From assembly GCA_021199695.1 (NCBI GenBank), contig JAJQHP010000029.1, positions 1-5,022 on the forward strand: a DNA stretch of 5,022 nt, in the 5' to 3' direction. The position numbers were made by a program, and so were the translations under genes. The notes under the pieces are model-generated. The model was given only the letters and a program-made list of their open reading frames with translations. It ran no database searches and was not told where the DNA came from. Of the stretch, positions 1 through 5,022 are shown in pieces. This DNA is from Clostridiales bacterium (GTDB lineage: Bacteria > Bacillota > Clostridia > Oscillospirales > Oscillospiraceae). The first letter of the stretch is position 1. Each line of letters begins with the position of its first letter.

Positions 1-771
1 CCCATCGGCCGGACCCCCCGCTCCAACCCCGCCACCTACACCGGTCTGTTCTCCGACATCCGGGACCTGTTCGCCTCCACCCAGGACGCCAAGAGCCGGG
101 GCTACACCGCCGGACGGTTCTCCTTCAACACCCGGGGCGGACGGTGCGAGGCCTGCGGCGGCGACGGCCTGGTGAAGATCGAGATGCACTTCCTGCCGGA
201 CGTCTACGTCCCCTGCGAGGTGTGCAAGGGCAAGCGGTACAACCGGGAGACCCTGGAGGTGCGCTACAAGGGGAAGAATATCTGGGAGGTCCTGGACATG
301 ACGGTGGACGAGGCACTGGACTTTTTCCAGCCTCTCCCCAAGCTGTACAACCGGATCAAGACCCTGTATGACGTGGGCCTGGGCTATATCAAGCTGGGAC
401 AGTCCTCCACCACCCTGTCCGGGGGCGAGGCCCAGCGGGTGAAGCTGGCCACCGAGCTGTCCCGAGTCTCCACCGGGCGCACCTTCTATATCCTGGACGA
501 GCCCACCACCGGACTGCACACGGCGGACGTACACCGGCTAGTGGAGGTGCTCCAGCGGCTGGTGGACGCGGGGAACACCGTCCTGGTCATCGAGCACAAT
601 CTGGACGTGGTGAAGTCGGCGGACTGGCTCATCGACCTGGGCCCAGAGGGAGGCGTCGGGGGCGGACATCTGGTCTGCGCCGGGACGCCGGAGACGGTGG
701 CCCAATGTGCCGAATCCTACACCGGACAATTTCTCAGACCCATCCTGGAGCGGGACCGGGAGACGGAATGA
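1..771 (+). CDS. uvrA: UvrABC system protein A, C-terminal part (start outside window)
   Basis: UvrA is the ATPase that finds bulky DNA lesions and loads UvrB in nucleotide excision repair. It acts in the cytoplasm as a dimer. The 256 codons seen here are open from base 1 and match the second ATP-binding half of the protein. In window numbering, a zinc-binding module has C49-x2-C52 and C72-x2-C75 inside the typical context [11 protein letters not shown] and [10 protein letters not shown]. The ABC signature LSGGE is at 139-143, Walker B plus catalytic glutamate ([12 protein letters not shown]166-E167) at 163-173, and the H-loop histidine at H199 in VIEHN. Full-length UvrA is about 940 residues, so roughly 690 N-terminal residues, including both Walker A motifs, lie upstream. 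The C-terminus looks complete, ending shortly after the family-typical TGQFL. One small oddity is GGVGGG at 217-222, where this family often has GGDGGG. The identification is secure; only the missing 5' part is unknown. Confidence 0.97.
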   Translation, partial: PIGRTPRSNPATYTGLFSDIRDLFASTQDAKSRGYTAGRFSFNTRGGRCEACGGDGLVKIEMHFLPDVYVPCEVCKGKRYNRETLEVRYKGKNIWEVLDMTVDEALDFFQPLPKLYNRIKTLYDVGLGYIKLGQSSTTLSGGEAQRVKLATELSRVSTGRTFYILDEPTTGLHTADVHRLVEVLQRLVDAGNTVLVIEHNLDVVKSADWLIDLGPEGGVGGGHLVCAGTPETVAQCAESYTGQFLRPILERDRETE

Positions 772-787
772 GGTCTCTCCCGGTTCT
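752..787 (+). repeat. inverted repeat over the uvrA stop codon, weak terminator candidate
   Basis: ACCGGGAGA (755-763) is the exact reverse complement of TCTCCCGGT (776-784). The stem can be extended outward by three more pairs (two G-U, one G-C) to 752-787. The 12-base loop contains the uvrA TGA (769-771). No clean run of T follows (CTCCCAGATTTC), so it does not meet the usual form of an intrinsic terminator. It could still protect the uvrA 3' end or cause partial termination. The pairing is seen directly; the role is inferred. Confidence 0.4.
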
Positions 788-820
788 CCCAGATTTCATC
801 AAAATTTAAGCGAAAAATGG

Positions 821-849
821 TTGTGTTTCGACGCAGCTGTCGGTATACT
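821..849 (+). promoter_or_regulatory. sigma-A/sigma-70-type promoter for the 951-4099 unit
   Basis: A -35 box TTGTGT (821-826) and a -10 box TATACT (844-849, five of six consensus bases) are separated by 17 bases. The bases upstream (about 796-818) are rich in A and T, as in an UP element, in an otherwise GC-rich window. Transcription would be expected to start near 856-857, giving a leader of about 95 nt before the TTG start at 951. It lies just after uvrA, so the following three genes need not depend on uvrA transcription. Confidence 0.7.
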
Positions 850-856
850 GAGCGGT

Positions 857-950
857 AGGGCCTTTTTGGCCCGCCCACCCATATGACCAGGTGCGGGAGC
901 TGGTCTGCCTCCTTTCTTCCCGCCGCTGCCCCTTTTAAGGAGGGCATCTC
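857..950 (+). promoter_or_regulatory. structured 5' leader that can mask the ribosome binding site
   Basis: This is the transcribed leader predicted from the promoter at 821-849. Three stems can be read. The first is GGGCC/GGCCC (858-862 with 868-872) around a T5 loop. The second is GACCAG/CTGGTC (885-890 with 900-905) around a 9-base loop. The third pairs GCC and TCCTT (907-914) with AAGGA and GGC (937-945, G942 bulged) and buries the Shine-Dalgarno AAGGAGG. The loop of the second stem has GCGGGA (893-898), exactly complementary to TCCCGC (918-923) in the loop of the third, so a loop-loop contact is possible. A competing hairpin, CCCG..CACC (870-879) with GGTGCGGG (890-897), would disrupt the first two. 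I do not recognise it as a known riboswitch class. In GC-rich DNA some of these matches may be chance. Confidence 0.4.
937..944 (+). promoter_or_regulatory. ribosome binding site fixing a TTG start
   Basis: AAGGAGGG ends six bases before TTG at 951. An in-frame TAA at 936-938 rules out any earlier start. The next in-frame ATG (1011) has no comparable site and would remove the first hydrophobic segment. TTG 951 is therefore the best-supported start. Confidence 0.85.
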
Positions 951-1430
951 TTGTTTGACTGGCTGACGGAAACCCTTGCCGGGAAGTACATCTTTGTCTT
1001 TTTTGCCTCCATGATCCCCGTGACCGAGCTGCGGGGGGCTATCCCCATCGCCGCGGGACTGGATCTGCCCCTGATTCCTTCCACTATCACCTGTATCCTG
1101 GGAAACATGGTGCCGGTGCCCTTTATCATCCTCTTTGTCCGGCGCATCTTCGCCTGGCTCCGCCGGGTGTTCCCCCGGGTGGACGGGGTGCTGTCCGGTC
1201 TGGAGGGAAAGGCGTACAAGCAGAAGGCGCTCATCGACCAATACAAGCTTCTGGGGCTTTACGTCCTGGTGGCCATCCCCCTTCCCGGCACCGGGGCCTG
1301 GACCGGCTCCATGGTGGCGGCCCTGTTTGATATCTCTCTGAAGCGGGCCTTTCCCGTCATCTTTGCCGGGGTGATCACCGCCGGGGTGATCGTGGGGGCG
1401 CTGACAGGCGGGGTCGTGGCCCTGCTGTGA
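951..1430 (+). CDS. putative small multidrug export family membrane protein (PF06695/COG2426)
   Basis: This 159-residue hydrophobic protein fits the family annotated as putative small multidrug export proteins. That name rests on weak functional evidence, so the substrate is unknown. Two family-like half-membrane motifs are visible: PVTELRGAIPIA at 23-34 and AIPLPGTGAWTGSM at 108-121, both rich in Pro and Gly and each flanked by hydrophobic stretches. Likely membrane or re-entrant segments are about 13-36, 40-63, 100-125 and 133-159. The basic loop 64-99 (RRIFAWLRR, KAYKQK) is probably cytoplasmic by the positive-inside rule. Length agrees with the family's usual 150-170 residues. The start is TTG, set by a strong ribosome binding site. 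It is first in a probable three-gene unit with its own promoter, and its leader can mask that site. The family call is firm; drug export is not shown by anything in the sequence. Confidence 0.85.
   Translation: MFDWLTETLAGKYIFVFFASMIPVTELRGAIPIAAGLDLPLIPSTITCILGNMVPVPFIILFVRRIFAWLRRVFPRVDGVLSGLEGKAYKQKALIDQYKLLGLYVLVAIPLPGTGAWTGSMVAALFDISLKRAFPVIFAGVITAGVIVGALTGGVVALL
1365..1391 (+). repeat. short tandem repeat inside the membrane-protein gene
   Basis: The 12-mer GCCGGGGTGATC occurs at 1365-1376 and again at 1380-1391, a 15-base period. It encodes AGVIT-AGVIV in the last membrane helix. It probably reflects a small in-frame duplication or the limited codon choice of a GC-rich hydrophobic segment. 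Confidence 0.6.
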
Positions 1431-1461
1431 CCGGTCCCACCTTCCCGCCATAGAATGGTCT

Positions 1462-1467
1462 GAGGTG
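1462..1467 (+). promoter_or_regulatory. ribosome binding site choosing ATG 1474
   Basis: GAGGTG ends six bases before ATG 1474, an ideal spacing. An in-frame GTG at 1465 lies inside this site and so is an unlikely start. A later ATG at 1483 is less well placed. The preceding CACCT (1438-1442) could pair with AGGTG (1463-1467), but the stem is short. Confidence 0.6.
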
Positions 1468-1473
1468 AGGGAT

Positions 1474-1776
1474 ATGGAACCGATGACCGCCGCCGTGGCC
1501 CTGTTGGCCGCCTTTGGGCTGGCCGCTCTGCTCTGGCTGTTTTTTGGACGCTTTCTGCTCCCCGTGGGGGAGCTGTCCCCGGTGGAGGTGCGTCTCCGTC
1601 CCGGCCCGGGGCTGGAGCAGACCCTCCGGGGCCTGACCTGGCTGTCCGCCGTCGGCCTGCTGGAGAGCCGCATCTCCGTCCTGGGTGTGGGCCTGCTCCC
1701 GGAGGAGCGGGCGGAAACCCTCCAAATCCTCCGCCGCTGGCCGGAGGTGGAGATGGTGCAGAGGGAGACAATGTAA
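1474..1776 (+). CDS. unrecognised 100-residue single-pass membrane protein
   Basis: I do not recognise the family. With the ATG 1474 start the protein has 100 residues. A hydrophobic segment at about 5-30 (TAAVALLAAFGLAALLWLFFG, ending FLLP) is probably one membrane anchor. It is not followed by a clear signal peptidase site. The remaining 70 residues are soluble-looking, with a short beta-like stretch (PVEVRLRP, 36-43) and then a region with Leu and Arg spacing typical of helices (EQTLRGLTWLSAVGLLESR, 48-66). A second strand-like piece (ISVLGVGL, 67-74) precedes a charged helix (PEERAETLQILRRW, 76-89) and EVEMV. This alternation suggests a small alpha/beta fold. GC-rich codon use like its neighbours and a well-placed ribosome binding site support it as a real gene. 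It lies 43 bases after the membrane-protein gene and 40 bases before recD2, so it is probably cotranscribed with both. No catalytic motif is visible. Confidence 0.75.
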   Translation: MEPMTAAVALLAAFGLAALLWLFFGRFLLPVGELSPVEVRLRPGPGLEQTLRGLTWLSAVGLLESRISVLGVGLLPEERAETLQILRRWPEVEMVQRETM

Positions 1777-1801
1777 ACCCTTCGGCGGATTCGTACAAAA
1801 G

Positions 1802-1809
1802 AAAGGAGG
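1802..1809 (+). promoter_or_regulatory. ribosome binding site fixing the recD2 start
   Basis: AAAGGAGG ends seven bases before ATG 1817. The reading frame is open back to at least 1685, but the extra 44 codons overlap the upstream gene, are Arg-rich and lack family resemblance. ATG 1817 places the RecD2 N-terminal domain right after the start. Confidence 0.85.
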
Positions 1810-1816
1810 ACGCCCC

Positions 1817-4099
1817 ATGCCGGAAGAAACGACCCATCCCGACGGCGAGCGGGAGGTGATCGAGGCCACCGCCCAGGCGGTGGTTTTTCACAATCCGGAC
1901 AACGGGTACACTGTCCTCCGGGTCACCGGCGGCGGAGACCACTTCACCGCCGTGGGCAATATGCCCTCGGTCAGCCCCGGGGAGCTGCTGACCCTGGAGG
2001 GGGTCTGGGTCACCCACCCCTCCTTCGGTCAGCAGTTCAAGGCGGACTCCGTCCGTCTCCGACTCCCCACGGGGACCGAGGCCATCTATCGCTATCTGGC
2101 CTCCGGCGTCCTCAAGGGCGTGGGGGAGAAGATGGCGAAAAAGCTGGTGGACCAGTTCGGAGAGGACACCTTCCAGGTGCTGGAGGGCGACCCGGACCGG
2201 CTGGCCGCCGTGAAGGGCATCACTCCCAAAAAGGCCCGGGCCATCCAGACGGAGTTCCTCCAGAAGGCGGGCATGCGGAGCCTGCTGGAATTTCTCTCTC
2301 AGAACAGCCTGCCCATGGAGCTGGGCCCCAAGCTGTGGAAGCTCTACGGCCCCGGGGCCATGGAAATCCTGCGGGCCAACCCCTATGTGCTGCTGGGGAG
2401 CGATCTGGAGGTGGACTTCGCCACTGCCGACCGGTTGGCCGCCGCCGTGGGCATCCACGCCGACGACGATCAGCGGGTGGAGGCGGGGGTGCTGTACACC
2501 CTGAGCCACAATCTGGACAATGGCCATGTCTTTCTCCCCCAGGACAAGCTGCTCCAGGCGGCGGGCCGGATGCTGAACAACGACCCGGACGTCTCTGTCG
2601 GCCCGGAGCAGCTGGAGGAAGGGTTGGAGCGGCTGGAGCTGCGCAACCAGGTAGTGCGGCAGCAGGTGCTGGGCCTGGAGGCGGTCTACCGCACCGACCT
2701 GTACGAGACCGAGGCATACATCGCCCAGCGTCTCCGGGAGATGGCCCGGTTCGAGCCGTTGGCCCCGGAGCATCTGGACCAGCTCATCCGCCAGGCGGAG
2801 CGGGAGCAGGGCATCCGCTACGCCGCCCAGCAGCGACAGGCGGTGGAGCTGGCCGCCCGCCGTCAGGTCATGCTGCTCACCGGCGGCCCCGGCACCGGCA
2901 AGACCACCACCCTCAAGGGTATTTTGGCCTGTTTTGAGCAGATGGGGCTGAAAACCCTGCTGGCCGCCCCCACCGGGCGGGCGGCAAAGCGGCTGGGGGA
3001 GCTGTGCGGGGCGGAGGCCTCCACCATCCACCGGATGCTGGAGGCGGGGTACGACCAGGACACCGGAAAGCTGGCCTTCCTCCACGACGAGGACGACCCT
3101 CTCTCCGCCGGGGCGGTCATTGTGGACGAGATGAGCATGGTGGACATCCCCCTCATGGACGCCCTGCTCCGGGCAGTCCCCAGCGAGTGCCGCCTGGTGC
3201 TGGTGGGGGACCCGGATCAGCTCCCCAGCGTGGGGCCGGGGCAGCTCTTTGACCACCTCATCCGCAGCGAGATCATCCCCACGGTGAAGCTCACGGAGAT
3301 CTTCCGCCAGGCCCAGCAGTCCCAGATCATTATGGGGGCCCATCAGGTGAATCAAGGGATTTTGCCTCCCCTGGTCAACCGGGGCGGCAGTCAGGATTTC
3401 TTCTTTCTCCGCCGCCTCCAGGGGGACGCAGCGGTGCAGACCATTGTGGAGCTGTGCCGGGACCGTCTGCCCAACAAGATGGGGATACCCGCCGCCCAGA
3501 TACAGGTGCTCTCCCCCACCCGCCGCCATGTCACCGGCACCGCCAACCTGAATCACGCCCTCCATGAGGCGCTGAATCCCCCCTCTCCGGACAAGGGGGA
3601 GGTGAAGCTGGGCTCGGTGGTCTTTCGCACCGGCGACCGGGTCATGCAGATCCGGAACAACTACGACATCATCTGGCGGGAGGAGAACAGCCTCAAGGGT
3701 GGCATGGGCATCTTCAACGGGGACATCGGCACCGTCCTCTCCGCCGACCCCCGGGAGCGGCTACTCCGGGTGAGCTTTGACGGCCGGGTGGTGGAGTACA
3801 CCTCCGACCTGCTGCCGGAGCTGGAGCTGGCCTATGCCATGACGGTACACAAGTCCCAGGGCAGCGAGTACCGGGCGGTCATCCTGGCCGCCGTCAGCGG
3901 CGCGCCCATGCTGCTGACCCGGGGCATCCTGTACACCGGCATCACCCGGGCCAGAGACCTGTTCATCGCCGTGGGGGACGAGCAGGTGCTGGCCAAAATG
4001 GTGGACAACGACCGCCAGGCCCGGCGGTACAGCGGCCTCCGGGCAAGGCTCACCGGGGAGGTACCCCCGGTGGAGGACCCTGGGGAGCTGCCGTTTTGA
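1817..4099 (+). CDS. recD2: ATP-dependent DNA helicase RecD2 (RecD-like, SF1B)
   Basis: RecD2 is a cytoplasmic 5'-3' superfamily 1B DNA helicase. It is found in bacteria, often without RecBC, and is linked to DNA repair and replication fork upkeep. The 760 residues fall in the usual range of about 730-800. The N-terminal domain (about 13-85) is followed by tandem helix-hairpin-helix elements (about 91-150: SGVLKGVGEKMAKKL, LAAVKGITPKKA), the mark of RecD2 versus RecBCD RecD. Helicase motifs follow in order. A Q-type region is at 337-343, Walker A GGPGTGKT at 356-363 (K362), and Walker B VDEMSMVD with D437-E438. Motif III is GDPDQLPSVG (464-473), motif IV LTEIFRQ with arginine R497. The late domain has GDRVMQIRNNYD (606-617) and FNGDIGTV (633-640), an SH3-like insert region. 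Motif V is TVHKSQGSE (676-684) and motif VI YTGITRAR (706-713, R711). No key residue is missing. It is the last gene of the probable unit starting at 951. Which partners it works with cannot be read from here. Confidence 0.97.
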   Translation: MPEETTHPDGEREVIEATAQAVVFHNPDNGYTVLRVTGGGDHFTAVGNMPSVSPGELLTLEGVWVTHPSFGQQFKADSVRLRLPTGTEAIYRYLASGVLKGVGEKMAKKLVDQFGEDTFQVLEGDPDRLAAVKGITPKKARAIQTEFLQKAGMRSLLEFLSQNSLPMELGPKLWKLYGPGAMEILRANPYVLLGSDLEVDFATADRLAAAVGIHADDDQRVEAGVLYTLSHNLDNGHVFLPQDKLLQAAGRMLNNDPDVSVGPEQLEEGLERLELRNQVVRQQVLGLEAVYRTDLYETEAYIAQRLREMARFEPLAPEHLDQLIRQAEREQGIRYAAQQRQAVELAARRQVMLLTGGPGTGKTTTLKGILACFEQMGLKTLLAAPTGRAAKRLGELCGAEASTIHRMLEAGYDQDTGKLAFLHDEDDPLSAGAVIVDEMSMVDIPLMDALLRAVPSECRLVLVGDPDQLPSVGPGQLFDHLIRSEIIPTVKLTEIFRQAQQSQIIMGAHQVNQGILPPLVNRGGSQDFFFLRRLQGDAAVQTIVELCRDRLPNKMGIPAAQIQVLSPTRRHVTGTANLNHALHEALNPPSPDKGEVKLGSVVFRTGDRVMQIRNNYDIIWREENSLKGGMGIFNGDIGTVLSADPRERLLRVSFDGRVVEYTSDLLPELELAYAMTVHKSQGSEYRAVILAAVSGAPMLLTRGILYTGITRARDLFIAVGDEQVLAKMVDNDRQARRYSGLRARLTGEVPPVEDPGELPF

Positions 4100-4111
4100 G
4101 AGATTCAAAAC
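4093..4111 (+). repeat. inverted repeat over the recD2 stop codon
   Basis: GTTTTGA (4093-4099) and TCAAAAC (4105-4111) form a perfect 7-base stem with loop GAGAT; the stop codon TGA is within the left arm. GGGG (4082-4085) and CCCC (4114-4117) could lengthen it after an internal loop. There is no T-run after it; instead the -35 box of the next promoter begins at 4118. It may be a weak terminator or a 3'-end stabiliser. Confidence 0.4.
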
Positions 4112-4117
4112 CGCCCC

Positions 4118-4145
4118 TTGACTCCACCCCGCCCCGTGCTAAACT
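4118..4145 (+). promoter_or_regulatory. sigma-A/sigma-70-type promoter upstream of the transporter gene
   Basis: TTGACT (4118-4123, five of six consensus bases) is 16 bases upstream of TAAACT (4140-4145, four of six). TGC directly before the -10 box (4137-4139) gives an extended -10 (TGn). Transcription would begin near 4152 and run about 275 nt before the ATG at 4426. No gene in the other direction explains it. Confidence 0.6.
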
Positions 4146-4201
4146 GACCACAACCAAAATAGAGAACGGAGGCTTCGGAGCCGCTATGTCTATCACGCAG
4201 A

Positions 4202-4243
4202 TCTGATTTTCCAGTCGAATCCCATAGTTTGAACAAAATCGGA
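4202..4243 (+). repeat. 9-pair inverted repeat in the transporter leader
   Basis: TCTGATTTT (4202-4210) pairs with AAAATCGGA (4235-4243), with one G-U pair and a 24-base loop. It is the longest continuous stem seen in the leader and is AT-rich, unlike the surrounding genes. It could act as an RNA stem or as an operator-like dyad. Confidence 0.4.
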
Positions 4244-4300
4244 CGTGTCCCCATTGGGAACAGGTCCTTGGGTTCTTGTGGGCAGATTGGGTCAGTCGCA

Positions 4301-4309
4301 TGGTAGAAT
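4301..4309 (+). promoter_or_regulatory. possible second promoter (extended -10 only)
   Basis: TGGTAGAAT gives an extended -10 (TGn plus TAGAAT, five of six consensus bases). No acceptable -35 box lies 15-19 bases upstream (the 17-base position reads GGCAGA). If used, it would shorten the transporter leader to about 110 nt. Confidence 0.3.
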
Positions 4310-4394
4310 GGGTGCGCTCCGGGCTTTTTGTTGTCTTTTTACGCCCTCTCTCTGCCTGTCTGCCCTTTTTGCGCCCGGATACGGGAACAAGCAT

Positions 4395-4418
4395 CTGCGC
4401 AGACGGCGCAGGAGAGGA
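4395..4418 (+). promoter_or_regulatory. hairpin abutting the transporter ribosome binding site
   Basis: CTGCGC (4395-4400) and GCGCAG (4406-4411) form a perfect six-pair GC-rich stem with loop AGACG. The ribosome binding site GGAGAGGA (4411-4418) begins on the last base of the stem and sits seven bases before ATG 4426, after a run of T. The stem may hold the site open or slow ribosome loading. Confidence 0.45.
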
Positions 4419-4425
4419 ATTTTTT

Positions 4426-5022
4426 ATGAAGGAAACGAATACGCCTTCCCACACCGGAGGCTCCGGCCTCTGGAGCCGGGATTTTACCATTATCACTCTG
4501 GGCAGCGTGGTCTCCATGGTGGGCGGCACCCTGTCCGGCTTTGCCCTGAGCATTATGGTGCTGGACTACACCGGCTCCACCCTGCTCTACATCCTGACCA
4601 ACGTGGGCTATCAGCTGCCCATGCTCATCTGTCCCCTGGTCGCCGGGCCGTATCTGGACCGGATGAGCCGGAAAAAGGCGATCTATCGGCTGGACTTTCT
4701 CTCCGCCGGGATCGCCCTGGTCATGTTCCTGCTGCTCCGGTCCGGGTGGTACAGCTACCCGGTGCTGCTGGGCTACACCGTCCTCTCTGGGGCCATCGAG
4801 AGCGTCTACACTGTAGCCTATGACAGCCTTTACCCCAACCTTATCCCGGAGGGCCATCTGTCCCAGGGCTACTCCGTCTCCAGCCTGCTCTGGCCCCTGG
4901 CGGCCATGACCAGCCCCATCGCCGCCGTGATCTACACCGCCCTGGGCACGGTGGCCCCTCTGTTCGCCTTCAACGCCGTATGCCTTTTGGTGGCCGCCTG
5001 CTTTGAGCGCACCATCGGCTAT
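4426..5022 (+). CDS. major facilitator superfamily transporter, N-terminal part (runs off window)
   Basis: The frame is open for 199 codons to the window end, about half of a typical 400-residue MFS protein. After a polar N-terminus (1-19), hydrophobic segments lie at about 20-46, 52-74, 88-104, 111-132, 150-172 and 176-192, consistent with the first six helices. The loop after helix 2 carries the MFS motif A form GPYLDRMSRKKAIY (74-87), with D77, R78 and the basic RKK. This motif gates proton- or ion-driven transporters. Overall style recalls drug and macrolide efflux or siderophore exporters of the MFS_1/MFS_3 type, but no substrate can be named. The start ATG 4426 has GGAGAGGA upstream at good spacing, and the first residues (KETNTPSHTGG) are a plausible cytoplasmic tail. 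It has its own promoter candidate and a long leader, so regulation separate from recD2 is likely. Confidence 0.9.
   Translation, partial: MKETNTPSHTGGSGLWSRDFTIITLGSVVSMVGGTLSGFALSIMVLDYTGSTLLYILTNVGYQLPMLICPLVAGPYLDRMSRKKAIYRLDFLSAGIALVMFLLLRSGWYSYPVLLGYTVLSGAIESVYTVAYDSLYPNLIPEGHLSQGYSVSSLLWPLAAMTSPIAAVIYTALGTVAPLFAFNAVCLLVAACFERTIGY

Larger units (their letters stand above)
4146..4425 (+). promoter_or_regulatory. long non-coding leader of the transporter gene
   Basis: This stretch has no credible gene. Its first part (4141-4260) is about 47% G+C by direct count, well below the flanking genes. Stems that can be read include GGCT/AGCC (4171-4182) and a 9-pair stem at 4202-4210 with 4235-4243. 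Others are TCCGGGC/GCCCGGA (4318-4324 with 4373-4379) and CTGCGC/GCGCAG (4395-4400 with 4406-4411). GCTCCG (4316-4321) can instead pair with CGGAGC (4176-4181), which would exclude the 4318-4379 stem. T-runs occur at 4325-4329, 4336-4340, 4366-4370 and 4420-4425. TTGGG occurs three times (4254, 4268, 4287). A conditional leader is possible, but I match it to no known riboswitch, T-box or sRNA. Confidence 0.35.

Noticed and set aside
883..966. Upstream open frame of 27 codons (starts MTRCGSW) overlapping the start of the 951 gene
   Set aside because: It overlaps the gene start in another frame, which could suggest translational coupling, but no ribosome binding site precedes ATG 883 (GGCCCGCCCACCCAT), so translation is unlikely.
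1451..1456. TAGAAT as a -10 box before the 1474 gene
   Set aside because: No -35-like hexamer lies at suitable distance upstream and there is no TGn extension; the gene is better explained by read-through from the 821 promoter.
717..1673. A 318-codon open frame on the minus strand
   Set aside because: It spans the uvrA end, a promoter region and two real genes, and its composition is low-complexity and basic. It is a shadow frame.
2335..2937. A 200-codon + strand frame inside recD2
   Set aside because: It is a different frame of the helicase gene, rich in Gly, Pro, Ala and Arg, with no start signal; it is a GC-driven shadow.
1259..3565. A 768-codon open frame on the minus strand
   Set aside because: It lies antisense to recD2 and its upstream genes, which carry full family motifs. 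Its translation is rich in Gly, Pro, His, Gln and Arg with no domain, as expected from GC-rich third positions on the opposite strand.
4211..4227. A tRNA T-arm-like string (AGTCGAATCCCAT) in the transporter leader
   Set aside because: The T-stem arms do not pair, and no anticodon arm, D arm or acceptor stem can be found around it.
4245..4823. A 192-codon + strand frame entering the transporter gene
   Set aside because: It is out of frame with the clear MFS protein, has no ribosome binding site, and becomes Arg- and Pro-rich over the real gene.

Overview
The window is a GC-rich bacterial chromosome segment. Coding stretches are roughly two-thirds G+C with strongly GC-biased third positions. 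All genes read on the + strand. Strong AAGGAGG-type ribosome binding sites, a TTG start, and a UvrA plus RecD2 without RecB/RecC neighbours suggest a high-GC member of the Clostridia, such as the Oscillospiraceae. That placement is inferred from style and gene content, not from a marker gene.

Layout. (1) Bases 1-771 hold the C-terminal 256 codons of uvrA, the damage-recognition ATPase of nucleotide excision repair; its start lies outside the window. (2) Bases 772-950 hold an inverted repeat over the uvrA stop, a good sigma-A-type promoter (TTGTGT, 17 bases, TATACT) and a leader of about 95 nt. This leader can fold so that the next gene's Shine-Dalgarno sequence is paired. (3) Bases 951-4099 look like one transcription unit of three genes, with gaps of 43 and 40 nt. 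They are a small membrane protein of the putative small multidrug export family (PF06695/COG2426), an unrecognised 100-residue single-pass membrane protein, and the helicase RecD2. (4) Bases 4100-4425 are non-coding, with about 47% G+C over 4141-4260. They hold an inverted repeat over the recD2 stop, a good promoter at 4118-4145, and a leader of up to about 275 nt with several possible stems and U-runs. (5) From 4426 to the window end is the N-terminal half of a major facilitator superfamily transporter, cut by the window edge.

UvrA and RecD2 are both DNA-maintenance proteins, but a promoter and two membrane-protein genes separate them, so a joint function is not shown. I see no mobile element, CRISPR array, tRNA or rRNA. 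The genes are mostly ordinary. What merits a second look is the RNA: the leader before the 951 gene, with Shine-Dalgarno masking and a possible loop-loop contact, and the long leader before the transporter. The unrecognised 100-residue protein is a further candidate.
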